From: Choricystis sp. odSpoLacu1
Lineage: Eukaryota; Chlorophyta; Trebouxiophyceae
Length of the DNA stretch: 64,000 nt
Assembly: GCA_958009055.1 (NCBI GenBank)
Contig: OY253655.1
Coordinates: 248,001-312,000, forward strand
Direction of reading: 5' to 3'
The notes beneath the pieces are model-generated. The model was not told the DNA's origin, did not search any database, and saw only the letters and a list, made by a program, of their open reading frames with translations. This document shows, piece by piece, positions 10,946-19,829 of this stretch. Positions within the stretch are counted from its first letter, which is position 1. Each line of letters begins with the position of its first letter. Both the position numbers and the translations under genes were made by a program.

Positions 10946-12984
10946 TCAAACGACCTCCACCTCTCCTCCCTTCTCCGCCCTCTCCCCGGGGCACCACCCT
11001 GGCCCCACCGGAGCCGCCGCCACGCCCCTCGCCCGCAGCCGGCACACGTGCACCTCGAGCCGCGCCGCGACACCAGCATCTGCCTCTGCCGGCGCGGCGC
11101 CACTCCACAAGCGCTCGCCGACCGCGGCCGCGGCCGGCCACGCGGTTGGCAGCAGGTTGGTCGCATCCACCAGCTCTCCCCAGACACAGGCCTCGCCGCC
11201 GATGACGCGCAAGGCGGCCGCACGGGGGCTGATGGAGGCCCGCGGGTCGACCGAATAAAAATCTTTCCACGCGTTTGCATCGCCGCGCGGCGCGAGGCTC
11301 AGGTACCAGGGTGCCGCCAGGATGGCGCGGTGGCCGGCCGCCACGACACGGGACAGAGCGTCCGTCCAGACGGTCGGATCGGGAGGGTCGGACGGGTGGC
11401 CGCTACGGGGCTTCCACCAGCGCCACACCTCCACTTCTGTGCGTGGGGGGAGGGACGCGCCCGCCTCAAAAGCTTCCTGCCACACGATGGCGTCCCGCCC
11501 CAGGTCGGCCACCAGGGCCACCGCGCGTGCGGTGAAGTCTGCGGCGACTGCGTCCATGCTTTTGCGCTGGGAGGAGGCCCATTCGCGCACACCCGGGTTG
11601 GAGGACCAACACTCTGTGTCCACCTCATCCCCACCCACGTGCAGCTTGGACTCGGGGAATAGGGCGCTCGTGCCTCGCAGCACGCGCCACAGCAGGGCGT
11701 AGGTGCCGTTGGAGGAGGGGTCGAGGGGGGGGGGGCGGGTGGCGTCGGGGTTGCCGTCGTCATCGTAACAGTCAGCCAGGGCGCCCGGGTACGCGCCCCC
11801 CCAGGAGGCCGCGTGGGAGGGGGCGTCGATCTCGGGGATGACGCGGATGCCGCGGTCGCGGGCGGCGGCGACGATGGTGGCGACGTCGGCGGCTGAGTAA
11901 AAGGGGCGACCGTCCGGGTTGCCGCGCGCAGCCAGTTCGGGGGCACCCGGCACATCAACACTGAAAGCAGTGTCGTCTGTGGTGTGCCAGTGCAGGACGT
12001 TGAGCTTTGACGCGGACATGGCGTCGAGGTGGGCGGTGAGGATGGGCACAGGAATGTAGTGGCGTGCGGTGTCGACCAAAACGCCGCGATGCGCGAACAG
12101 AGGCTCATCCCACACCGAGGTCGCGGGCACGAAGAAGCGGGACGCGCCCACGTGGCGGCGGCGCTTGTGGTGGCGTTTGTGGTGCTTGTGGTGGCGAGCC
12201 AGGGAGGAGGAGGCGTCATTCTCCTCCTCTGCCTCTTCATCCTCCTCCCAGTCTGCCGCCGTGCCCCACTCCGGGTCGACGGGAGGGTCGTCCACCCTCG
12301 TCACCAGCTGGGCAAACGTCTCCAACGCCCGCACCGCGCCGTAGACGGTGGTGGCTTGAATCGAGGCGACTGCGTGGGCGCGGTGGTGGTGGTGGCGGCC
12401 GAGCGAACAAGGCTCCTCCTCTCCATACTCCTCGCTCTCGTCGCTCACGCTCAGCGTGTACGATTCATCCGTGTGCACGTTGAGGGATTGGTCGGGCTGG
12501 GCCACGTAGACGCGCAGGGAGGTGAGGGTGGGGGCGTCGGTGGACCGCGCGGTCGCGGCCGCGGCGGCGATGGCGTGTGTTTCGTCGTCATCGTCGTCGT
12601 CGTCGCCACCACTCTGCGACGAAACATAGTACGCGGGCGACCCAAAGATGATGCCATCGTAGCGATCGAAGGCGGCGCGCAGGACGTCGGAGTCGGCGCC
12701 GATGCAGACGAAGCGGAAGCGGCGGGCGTCGAGTTCAAGGGCACGGCCGGTGGAGGTCTGGGGGTGTGGAAGAGAGGGGGTGCGTCGTTTCGGAATGAAA
12801 AATCGCGCCCCGCGGACGGGCCTGCACCACACGCGCGTGCCTTCCTCCCCTCCTCCGACACATTTACAAGGCTTCAACACAGGCACACACGCACCTGGTT
12901 CAGCGGCACCGGCCACAGCGGCGCGGACGCGGCGCTGTGGGCGAGCGCGGCCGCGGCCACGACGGCCAGCGCGGTGGCGCGCAT
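10946..12984 (-). CDS. Beta-N-acetylhexosaminidase, glycoside hydrolase family 20, secreted
   Basis: Exons 12984-12895 and 12757-10946 encode 633 residues. Exon 1 is a signal peptide, MRATALAVVAAAALAHSAAS, ending near APLWPVPLN, the usual start of the GH20 N-terminal domain. The catalytic barrel shows HRGVLVDTARHYIPV, SKLNVLHWHTTDD, IRVIPEIDAPSHAASWG and the acid/base pair in KLHVGGDEVDTECW, with WQEAFEAG later. Substrate-assisted cleavage of terminal GlcNAc or GalNAc from glycans is the family reaction; the likely site is the vacuole or cell exterior. Unusual are low-complexity inserts before the barrel: an Asp run, a His run and an acidic stretch followed by a His/Lys/Arg-rich block around residues 75-230. 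Confidence 0.93.
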
Positions 12985-13159
12985 GGAGGGTTGGGGGAAG
13001 TGGCAGGTGCTGACACCACACGCACACACGCGTGAAGAGAGGTAGCAGGGCGCGCGCACCCGGGAGCAGCGCAAGAAAAAACGTGCGTTATTGTGTGCCC
13101 ATGCCTGTTCCGACCCACTACCCTTTTTTCTTCGTTTCGTCTGCCACCATGCCTCCACC

Positions 13160-13819
13160 ATGCTGACCGCCCCCGAGTTTGGGGCCGCCCTGCCGATTGT
13201 CGCTGACGCGTGGGCGGCGGCGGCGGCGCCCAGCACATCACGGTGGCGCGTCGACGCGGTGCCCGCTGGCACTCCGTTTGCCAGGGCGCTGGGAGGCGGC
13301 ATCCTGGTGCTGCACGCGGGCGACGGCGGCGACGGCGTGCCGTGGATTGATGATGGTGGTGGTGACGACGTCGTGGCGACAACTGCTGCCGCCGATGACG
13401 ACCCAGCCTCTCTCCCGCCCCCTTCCCCCCGCCTGCACGCTCACGTCGTCTACTCGCCCTGCTACGCCGCCCCCACCCTCTTACTGCGTTGCATAGACGG
13501 CAGCGGCACCCCCCTGACCCTGGCCGCCATCGACGCAGCGCTGCCGGCCGCCGCGGCCGCGGCAGGCGCGCCACTGTGCCCGCCCCCGATCGCGCCTGCC
13601 GACCACCCCGCGTGGCCAGAAAGCGGTGGGTGGGGTGTGCTGCATCCGTGTGGTGGCGGAGAGTTGGCGGGGGAAGTGGTGGCGAGAGGCGGCGAGGCCC
13701 CACCACCAGCGGTCCGCTTAGCGGCGTGGCTGTCGTTTGCGGCGCCGGCGGCGGGGGTGAGGGTGCCGTTGAGGTTGGGAGGGTTTGTCAGTGGGGCTGG
13801 ATCAGTTGATGGTGTGTAG
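13160..13819 (+). CDS. ATG10: Autophagy E2-like enzyme ATG10
   Basis: A single exon of 219 residues starting MLTAPEFGAALPIVADAW. The E2-like core is seen in HAHVVYSPCYAAPTLLLRC, followed by WPESGGWGVLHPCGGGEL, where the Cys in the HPC motif is the ATG12 thioester site, and VRLAAWLSFAAPAAGVRVPL. ATG10 transfers ATG12 from ATG7 to ATG5 during autophagosome formation. An Asp/Gly-rich insertion (GDGGDGVPWIDDGGGDD) lies in the first half. The stop codon TAG falls inside the first unit of an 11-bp tandem repeat. An upstream in-frame ATG at 13091 would add 23 residues; the later start suits the family better. Confidence 0.85.
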   Translation: MLTAPEFGAALPIVADAWAAAAAPSTSRWRVDAVPAGTPFARALGGGILVLHAGDGGDGVPWIDDGGGDDVVATTAAADDDPASLPPPSPRLHAHVVYSPCYAAPTLLLRCIDGSGTPLTLAAIDAALPAAAAAAGAPLCPPPIAPADHPAWPESGGWGVLHPCGGGELAGEVVARGGEAPPPAVRLAAWLSFAAPAAGVRVPLRLGGFVSGAGSVDGV

Positions 13820-13862
13820 ATGGTGTGTAGATGGTGTGTAGATGGCGTGTAGATGGCGTGTA
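13808..13862. repeat. 11-bp minisatellite, five units, at the ATG10 stop codon
   Basis: Five head-to-tail copies of GATGGTGTGTA; the last two carry C instead of T at the sixth position (GATGGCGTGTA). The TAG stop of ATG10 (13817-13819) spans the end of unit 1 and the first base of unit 2. It is a short tandem repeat, not a CRISPR array: there are no spacers. Confidence 0.95.
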
Positions 13863-13947
13863 GGACTGTGCTTTTTGATAGAAAGTGAGGGACGAACAAC
13901 CCACACTCCCGATTCTCTTTCTTTTAACACCCACGAAAAAGAGCCGA

Positions 13948-14607
13948 ATGTTGCACGCCCACCTGCGCCCCGCACCAGCGCCGCTAGCCCGCGTGCCGAT
14001 GCGGGCCGCGCCGCGTCGCATGGCGGTGAGTTTGGGTGTGGGCAGAGGCCACAGAACGCCAGCCCCCCGCGTGGCGCGATTGGCACCCCGCCCGACGCTC
14101 TCCAGCCCACCCACCCACCCCACACAGCCCGTCGCCGCCGCCTCCCGCCGCGACACCGTCATCCCGACCCCCTCCTACCGCATCCCCGCCGTCTGGCTGG
14201 GGCTGAACGCGGCCACAGCAGCTGCTTCCGTCGTGCTGGGCGGCGCGACCCCCGCATCCCAACTGCCCGGCTTCCTGCTCGCATCCCTCCTGCCCGCCTT
14301 CCTGGCGTCCCGCGCGTCCGCCGTCAAGTTTGTGTTTGGGCCGGACGCGTTGGAGGTGGTGACTGCGGCCAAAGGGGAAGAAACTGAGAACGCGTTCGTC
14401 TCGGGGGCGAACAAATGGTCCTACGCCTCCTTCATCAACTGGGAGTTTTTCCCGTCCCCGGCCATCCCCATCCTCGTCTACTTCAAGGAGACGCAGACCA
14501 AACCCGAGGGTCAGATCCACTTTTTCCCCGTGCTGTTTGAGGCCAAGGAACTGTTGCGCGTGATGCGGGAGCGGTGTGGGCCGTCCGTCAACAGTGGGGC
14601 TTCTTGA
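13948..14607 (+). CDS. DUF3119-family plastid protein
   Basis: Exons 13948-14025 and 14128-14607 encode 185 residues. A short basic leader (RAAPRRMA) is followed by two closely spaced hydrophobic segments, AVWLGLNAATAAASVVLGG and LPGFLLASLLPAFLASRASA. The soluble part has VKFVFGPDALEVV, NKWSYASFINWEFFPS and GQIHFFPVLFEAKEL. This order (hairpin of two membrane helices, then a PH-like domain with NWEFFP) is typical of the DUF3119 family of cyanobacteria and chloroplasts, whose function is unknown. Thylakoid or envelope location is inferred. The intron is GTGAGT to CACACAG, phase 0. Confidence 0.75.
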   Translation: MLHAHLRPAPAPLARVPMRAAPRRMAVSLGVGRGHRTPAPRVARLAPRPTLSSPPTHPTQPVAAASRRDTVIPTPSYRIPAVWLGLNAATAAASVVLGGATPASQLPGFLLASLLPAFLASRASAVKFVFGPDALEVVTAAKGEETENAFVSGANKWSYASFINWEFFPSPAIPILVYFKETQTKPEGQIHFFPVLFEAKELLRVMRERCGPSVNSGAS

Positions 14608-15076
14608 GAGTTTTTTTTTTGGATGGGCTGTGTGTTGGCGCCAGTGTGCAAGAACGTGCGAGGAGGGAAGAGGGAAGATCAACTCGCTGTGGAGAGGGTT
14701 GTCGCCGCGAGAGACAAAAAACACAACACACTTGTCTCTGCCTTTGTCGGCGCTGTCGCCCCCCTGACCGCCTCCCCAAGGTAGGTTCCCGCACACAGGC
14801 ACCCGTGTGTGTCCTCATCACCCTCCCCAGGGAGCGCCGCGTTGCTGCTCCTCGAAATTTGGCCGCACCACCATCCATTCCTTTCGCATGCGCGCACGCC
14901 ATTGCATCTTTCCACCGCCGCCGCGCCCGCCAAGCCCCGCCTCCTGCTCCCCTTCCGCCTCGTCGGCAAGGCAAGTGCTCCCTCTTTCCATTGACACCAT
15001 TTCCACACTCTGCCTCCTCCTCAGGCCGGGGACCGCCCAGCAGAAAACACACGCTCGCGCGCGCGCGCATTCCACC
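14608..15076. other. Intergenic, no gene seen
   Basis: No supported coding region. The sequence contains the 3' flank of the DUF3119 gene with a T-run, pyrimidine-rich and CA-rich stretches, and a GC alternation just before the ATG at 15077. Donor-like GGTAGG and acceptor-like CCCCAG sequences at 14778-14830 could mark an intron in the 5' untranslated region of the next gene, but this is not provable here. Confidence 0.5.
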
Positions 15077-17627
15077 ATGGCCGGCCCCCACTGGCCCCCC
15101 CTCCACTTTGCCCGCCGCCGCACGTCGTCCGCGGCGGGCGCGTCTGACGCGCCTGCGTCCGAGGTGGGCGCGTCCCCCGCGCCGCGGGTCGAGTCGCCGT
15201 CGCGCGCAGGCTTTGCGCCGCGCTCCTCCTTTCCCCCTCTGGTCCTGCTGACCACGGTCGACGTGGGCGGCGGCCGCGTAGAGTCGGTCACCGTCACCGA
15301 CGGCGACGACGTGACCGCTGCTGCCGCTGCATTCTGCGGGCGGCACGGCCTGCCGCCGACCGTGGCGGCGCCCCTCGCGGCCCACCTTGAATCTAACCTG
15401 GCCTCCGCCCGCGCCGCCCGGGGGCGCAGCGCGTCGGCGTCTCCCGCCGCGACCGCGATGACGGACCGCATGGCGGCCGCGGTGGGCGGCGGCGGCACGC
15501 ACCCGTCGCCGCTCGGGGCGGTGCGGCGGTTGCCGCCGGTCCCGGCAGGCTTGTTGAGGAAGGAGGTGAAGGAGAGTGTGGACGTGGTGACTGTGAGGGC
15601 GACGGCGACGGCGGCCGCGGACATGGCGCCGCCGGCGCCGACGGTGGAGGAGGCGCCTGCCGTGTCGGCGCCTGCCCCCCTCCCCTCTATCCACACCACA
15701 CCCCCTCCTGCCGCCCTTCCCTTCCCGCCCTCGTCTACGGGACTGTTGACCGCTCACCAGCACGCCGCCGCGGCCGCCGCGTCGCTGGGTCCGTTCCAAG
15801 TGTCCCCCCCCCCCGCGCGGGCGCGCCGCGCACGCGACCCCCACCTCCGCCGCTGCTGCCGCCACCCACAACCGCCTGTACACTCAAGCCCGCCTCGCGT
15901 CCGACCGCGCCGAAGCTCGCCGTGCGGCCGCCCTGGCTGCCGAGGAGGCGGAGGTGGAGGTGGGGAGGGTGCGGCCGACGTGGGTGTCGACTCAGCTGGC
16001 CGCGACGCGGGGGCCGGGCCCCTTTGAAGACTACGCCCACCGCCTGTATGCTGAAGGCCTGTCCTCCATGAAGGCGAGGGAGGCTGCGTCTGCCGCGGCG
16101 GCAGTCGCTGCCGCTGCGAAGGAGGTGGATGGCGCGACGTGGACGCCCGCGATCTCCGCCTCTGCCCGCCGCGCACGGCGCGCGGGCCCCGCCTGGGACA
16201 GGCTGGCCTCCACCCCGGCCCGCCGCCCCACCGTGGAGGCGAGGGTGGAATCGTTGCGGGAGGAGGCGGCCGCCGCTGAACTGAGAGAGTGCACGTTTGC
16301 ACCGAAAGTGAGTGCCGCCAGCGCGCGCTTGATGGCTTCCCGTGCTGCAGCCCAAGCCGCCCACCGCGTCCCCACCCACGACGCCCTGTACCATGACGCC
16401 GAGAGGCGGCGCCAGCGGCTGGAGGAGGCGGCGGCGGGGCCCAAGTCGGTGAGCAGTGTGGGGGCGTCGTCGTCTGCGCCGCCGTCCGCTGTCGCTGACC
16501 GCCTTGCCGCGCGCGCGGCACGTGCCGCGGCCAAGGTGGCGGCCGCCCGCGCGATCGCTGAAACCCCCACCGAGGACCCAGCCACAGGGCAAGCCCTGTT
16601 CGCACCTAAAACAGGGCGGCCGCCATCCGTCGGGCGCAACGCGGGGCGGCTGCCGGTGGGTGAGTATCTGTTTGCCAAGGGCGCCGCGTCGGCCGCGTGG
16701 CGCGCGCGCGCAGAGGCGGACGCGACCGCCGCTGCGGCGGCGGCTGCCACCGCGCGTGCCACGCCCCGGTCCCAGGAGTTGATGGCGAGGCTGCGGGCGC
16801 GGCGGTTCAGGCAGATCCACCGGTATTTGGTGCAGGGCGGCGCGCCCGCCGCGCGCGGAGGTGCGTCAGCAGGGGGCGGCTCCACGCCGTCTCCTCGTGG
16901 TGCGGCCGCGGCCGCCACCGACCCACCCCCCCTGGACCTGCATGCTGCCGTGTCTGACGAAACACTCATGGCGTCCATGGACCCCGAAGTGGCGGCCGAC
17001 GTGCGGTCTGCAGCCGCGGCCGCCTCCACCCGCGGCGCGCGCGGTCCATTCACGCTCGCCGAGTTTTCGGCCCTCATGGACGCCGCGGTGCGTGGATCGG
17101 GCCCGCGCGCCTACCTAAAACCCCGCGCCCGGCATGGGCGGCCGTCTGGCGATGCCAGCTGCACCTTTGCCCCGACCATCCTCCCACAATCAGCCGCTCT
17201 CGCGGTCGCCGCCGGCCGCCGCCCCGCCGGCGTGGACGCGGTGGCCGCCCTGGCCGCGGACGCAGCGTCCACGGCGGCACGGCTGGCCGCCGCCCGTGCC
17301 CAGGTGGAGGCGGCGGCGTTGGCGGAGTGCACGTTTGAGCCTGCGTTGGTGGCCAAGCAGAGGAAAGGGGGGCACGGCGTGGCGCTCACCGCCGCCACCG
17401 CGCCGGCACCCTCCTCCCCCAAGCTGGCCAAGTATGAACAACTGTCGTACGAGCTGGATGCTGTGCTGGCGGGGGGGGCGCCGCCTGCGGGGGGGGTGCT
17501 GTCGACGGCCGCTGCGGCGGGCGGCGACACGAAGGCGTCGCCGCCCCGGTCGCCGGTGGCGGGCAGCGCGGCCGCGCTGCGCGAGCTGGCGGCGCGGCGG
17601 GCGGCTGCGGTGCGGAGCAAGAGTTGA
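15077..17627 (+). CDS. Ala-rich protein with repeated CTFxP motifs (uncharacterised, flagellar/cytoskeletal type), one frame break
   Basis: One exon; removing one C from the C11 run at 15804-15814 gives exactly 849 residues. The N-terminal third is Pro/Ser/Ala-rich. From about residue 285 helices with RLYTQARLASDRAEARRAA appear, then five copies of a short motif: TWTPAI, CTFAPKV, LFAPKT, CTFAPTI and CTFEPAL. Between copies are phrases such as ALYHDAERRRQRLEEA and MARLRARRFRQIHRYL, the latter followed by a possible degenerate EF-hand-like stretch. Motifs of the CTFxPxI type recur in long uncharacterised proteins of trypanosomes and other protists and of some flagellates; I infer a structural role without proof. 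No catalytic motif is visible. Confidence 0.65.
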
Positions 17628-17739
17628 GAGGGATGGGGAGGAGGAGTGCTGATATGTAAAAAAGGAGGAAAAGTCTGTTGCATCAAAACACAAAACAAGA
17701 ACAAAACAACACACCCTCTCTCTCTCTACGCACATACAC

Positions 17740-18537
17740 CTAGATCCGACCCTCCCGCGCCGCCTCCGCCGCCCTCTCCGCGTCCGCGCGGGCCGCGCAC
17801 TCGGGGGGGGCGGGGGGGGTGCCCCCCCCAAACCGACGCGCAAGGTCGGCTAGTGACGCGACGACAATGGCCCGCGAATAAACGGAGGGTTCACTCAGCC
17901 TCAGTCCCAGCAACCACAGGCGCAGGGGGAGGGGAGGGGCGAGTACGTAGAAAGCGGCCAGCCTGTGCCTGTGGGCGGGGGGCAGGGCAAGGTGCAGCTC
18001 TGAAAAGAGGGACGCGTCATAGGTCCACGTCAGCCCTCCCTCCGCGCCGTCGCCATGCAGGACGATGATGTAGGACTGCCCCGTGCCCAGGGCGGAGTGG
18101 GCGACGAGGGTGGCGTGGAGGAGCAGTTCGCGGCGGGTGAGGGCCGCGGCGCGGAAGTGGGCGGGGACGATGACGACGACCGCTTCGCCGGCCGGCCCCA
18201 CCGCATCTTCATCCACGTAGGCAAACCTCATGGCTGCGACCTCGCGCAGGGTGGGCTCGGCAGAGCGAGCGGCGGCGAGGGCGCGCTCGTGCAGGGACGA
18301 CGGTTCGCCGCCTGTTGACGATGCGCGGCGGGAGAAGGTGGGGTCGGTCGGTCGCCGCAGGCCGGTATCACTTGCGTGCGCTTTCCTGAGGCGGCCGGCG
18401 GGCGGGGCGGGGCGTGGAGGGGCGGTCGCGGCGCGCGCGAGACTGGCGACCGCATTGTCGACGACGGAACGCAGCGACTCGAGGGAGGCGGCCGCGACAG
18501 CGCCGACCGCGGCGGCGCTGTGCGCCAGGTTGTCCAT
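17740..18537 (-). CDS. Divergent CRAL-TRIO-like domain protein
   Basis: Intronless, 265 residues from MDNLAHSAAAVGAVAAAS. The N-terminal 110 residues are Ala/Arg-rich and probably disordered. From about 120 the fold looks like a divergent CRAL-TRIO (SEC14) domain: EAVVVIVPAHF, YIIVLHGDGAEGGLTW, HRLAAFYVLAPPLPLRLWLL and SVYSRAIVVASLADLARRF, the last resembling the strand-helix that closes the lipid pocket in BNIP2/GDAP-type proteins. A role in lipid or small hydrophobic ligand binding is inferred. It ends convergently with the CTFxP repeat gene, 112 bases away. Confidence 0.55.
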   Translation of the reverse strand: MDNLAHSAAAVGAVAAASLESLRSVVDNAVASLARAATAPPRPAPPAGRLRKAHASDTGLRRPTDPTFSRRASSTGGEPSSLHERALAAARSAEPTLREVAAMRFAYVDEDAVGPAGEAVVVIVPAHFRAAALTRRELLLHATLVAHSALGTGQSYIIVLHGDGAEGGLTWTYDASLFSELHLALPPAHRHRLAAFYVLAPPLPLRLWLLGLRLSEPSVYSRAIVVASLADLARRFGGGTPPAPPECAARADAERAAEAAREGRI

Positions 18538-18796
18538 GTTGTGGAGGTCGAGGGAGGAGGAAGGAGGGGGTGGGACGCGCGCAAACGCGCGTCGCTTTTG
18601 TCCGCTCGCAATTCATTTTTTTCGTTTTATGTGTTCTCGGTCTTGTTCTCCTCTCCTTTTCACCACCGCCGACAGAAGGAGCAATGGGTTTTCGCGCACA
18701 GCCTATCGTTACACACTCACACAAATGAAATCACTGAGAGGAACACACACACAAAAGAAAGCACCCCTCTTTTCTTTCGACCTCTTTTCCTTCCTT

Positions 18797-19537
18797 CTAC
18801 CCTTTGACCAGCGCCAACCACGCCATCGCGGCATACAGCAGCACCAGTGGGTACACCGCCAGCGCGCGCCGTGCAGGGGGCACACTCCCCCCCACGAACG
18901 GCACCGCCGCCCAGCACGCCCATGCAAAGCCGATGGAGACGGACGCGTATTTGACAGCAGTGATGGGAACCAACGCAGCGATCAACGCGCCCACATCCAA
19001 CGGAAACAGGCAGTATCCCAGCAAGCACAACGACTGGAAGAAGCCAATGTTGCCGCCCAGCAGGACGACGTTGGCGGTCAGGACGACGGCGCCCGCGGCG
19101 CACACGCCAAACACAAGGGAAAAGACGGACGCGGGTTTGGGGGAACCCGCGGACAGAGCCAGAGCCAGGGCCAACGCAAACGTCATTGGCCCCCACAGAT
19201 CCCAGTTGCGCAGGGCGGCGGCCTGGGAGGAGGCGCGGTCGTCGGGAGACGCGGAGCGCCCGGTGAGGCCAGGCAGCGCGACGAGCAGCAGGTTGGCGCC
19301 CACGCGGCGCACGTCGCGCAGGATGGTGGCGGACACGGGTTCATCCAGGGTGGAGTCGAGGGACGAGGTGGAGGGCTGAGTGGTGGGTGGAGAGAGGGCG
19401 TGTGGAGGTGGGCAGGCAGGCATCGCGATGGGCGCGCGGAGCGGAGACAACCAAGGCCCGCGTTTTTGGCCCTTCCCTGTGCCCTGCCGCCTGCTGTGTG
19501 CGCGATGGGAAACCCAACACACCTCTGTGGTCGCCAT
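18797..19537 (-). CDS. YIPF6: YIPF6-like Yip1-domain Golgi membrane protein
   Basis: Exon 1 (19537-19523) encodes only MATTE; exon 2 (19375-18797) completes 197 residues. The conserved start LDEPVSATILRDVRRVGANL, the block LRNWDLWGPMTFALALALAL, VVLLGGNIGFFQSLCLLGYC and PPARRALAVYPLVLLY identify the YIPF6/Yip1 branch with five membrane spans. These proteins work in Golgi structure and ER-Golgi vesicle traffic with Rab GTPases. The intron has a GTGTGT donor and CTCAG acceptor, phase 0. The 5' end faces the nucleotidyltransferase gene, leaving a 292-base divergent promoter region. The five-residue first exon is the least certain element. Confidence 0.87.
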   Translation of the reverse strand: MATTEVCWVSHRAHSRRQGTGKGQKRGPWLSPLRAPIAMPACPPPHALSPPTTQPSTSSLDSTLDEPVSATILRDVRRVGANLLLVALPGLTGRSASPDDRASSQAAALRNWDLWGPMTFALALALALSAGSPKPASVFSLVFGVCAAGAVVLTANVVLLGGNIGFFQSLCLLGYCLFPLDVGALIAALVPITAVKYASVSIGFAWACWAAVPFVGGSVPPARRALAVYPLVLLYAAMAWLALVKG

Positions 19538-19829
19538 GGTGGTGGAAGCGGAAGGGGAAGAGGCGCGCGAAGGCTCGAGGCGCTCTGAACCAAAAACACA
19601 CGCCTTTTTCGCGTTTTCAGAGAGTGTGCGACCCTCACTCCCATCTCGCGCGTCGTGCGCTTTTTTTTTTTCTGTCCCCGGCGGTGTGTGTGCGCGCGCG
19701 CCTGCGCGTGTGGCACACACAGCGCACGCCACACCCGAGGGCGGAGGCCCCCGAGAAGGGGAGGGCACACCCCGCAGAGAGCGAGAGGATCCTGCGCGCC
19801 CCGCGCGCGGTCACCCCCCCGGCGCTTCG

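Noticed and set aside
12029..13045. Long open frame on the plus strand opposite the beta-hexosaminidase gene
   Set aside because: It is antisense to a recognised GH20 gene; long antisense frames are expected in very GC-rich coding DNA and its translation has no domain.
13808..13862. Short repeated units that could suggest a CRISPR array
   Set aside because: Units are directly adjacent with no spacers, and the genome is eukaryotic; it is a minisatellite.
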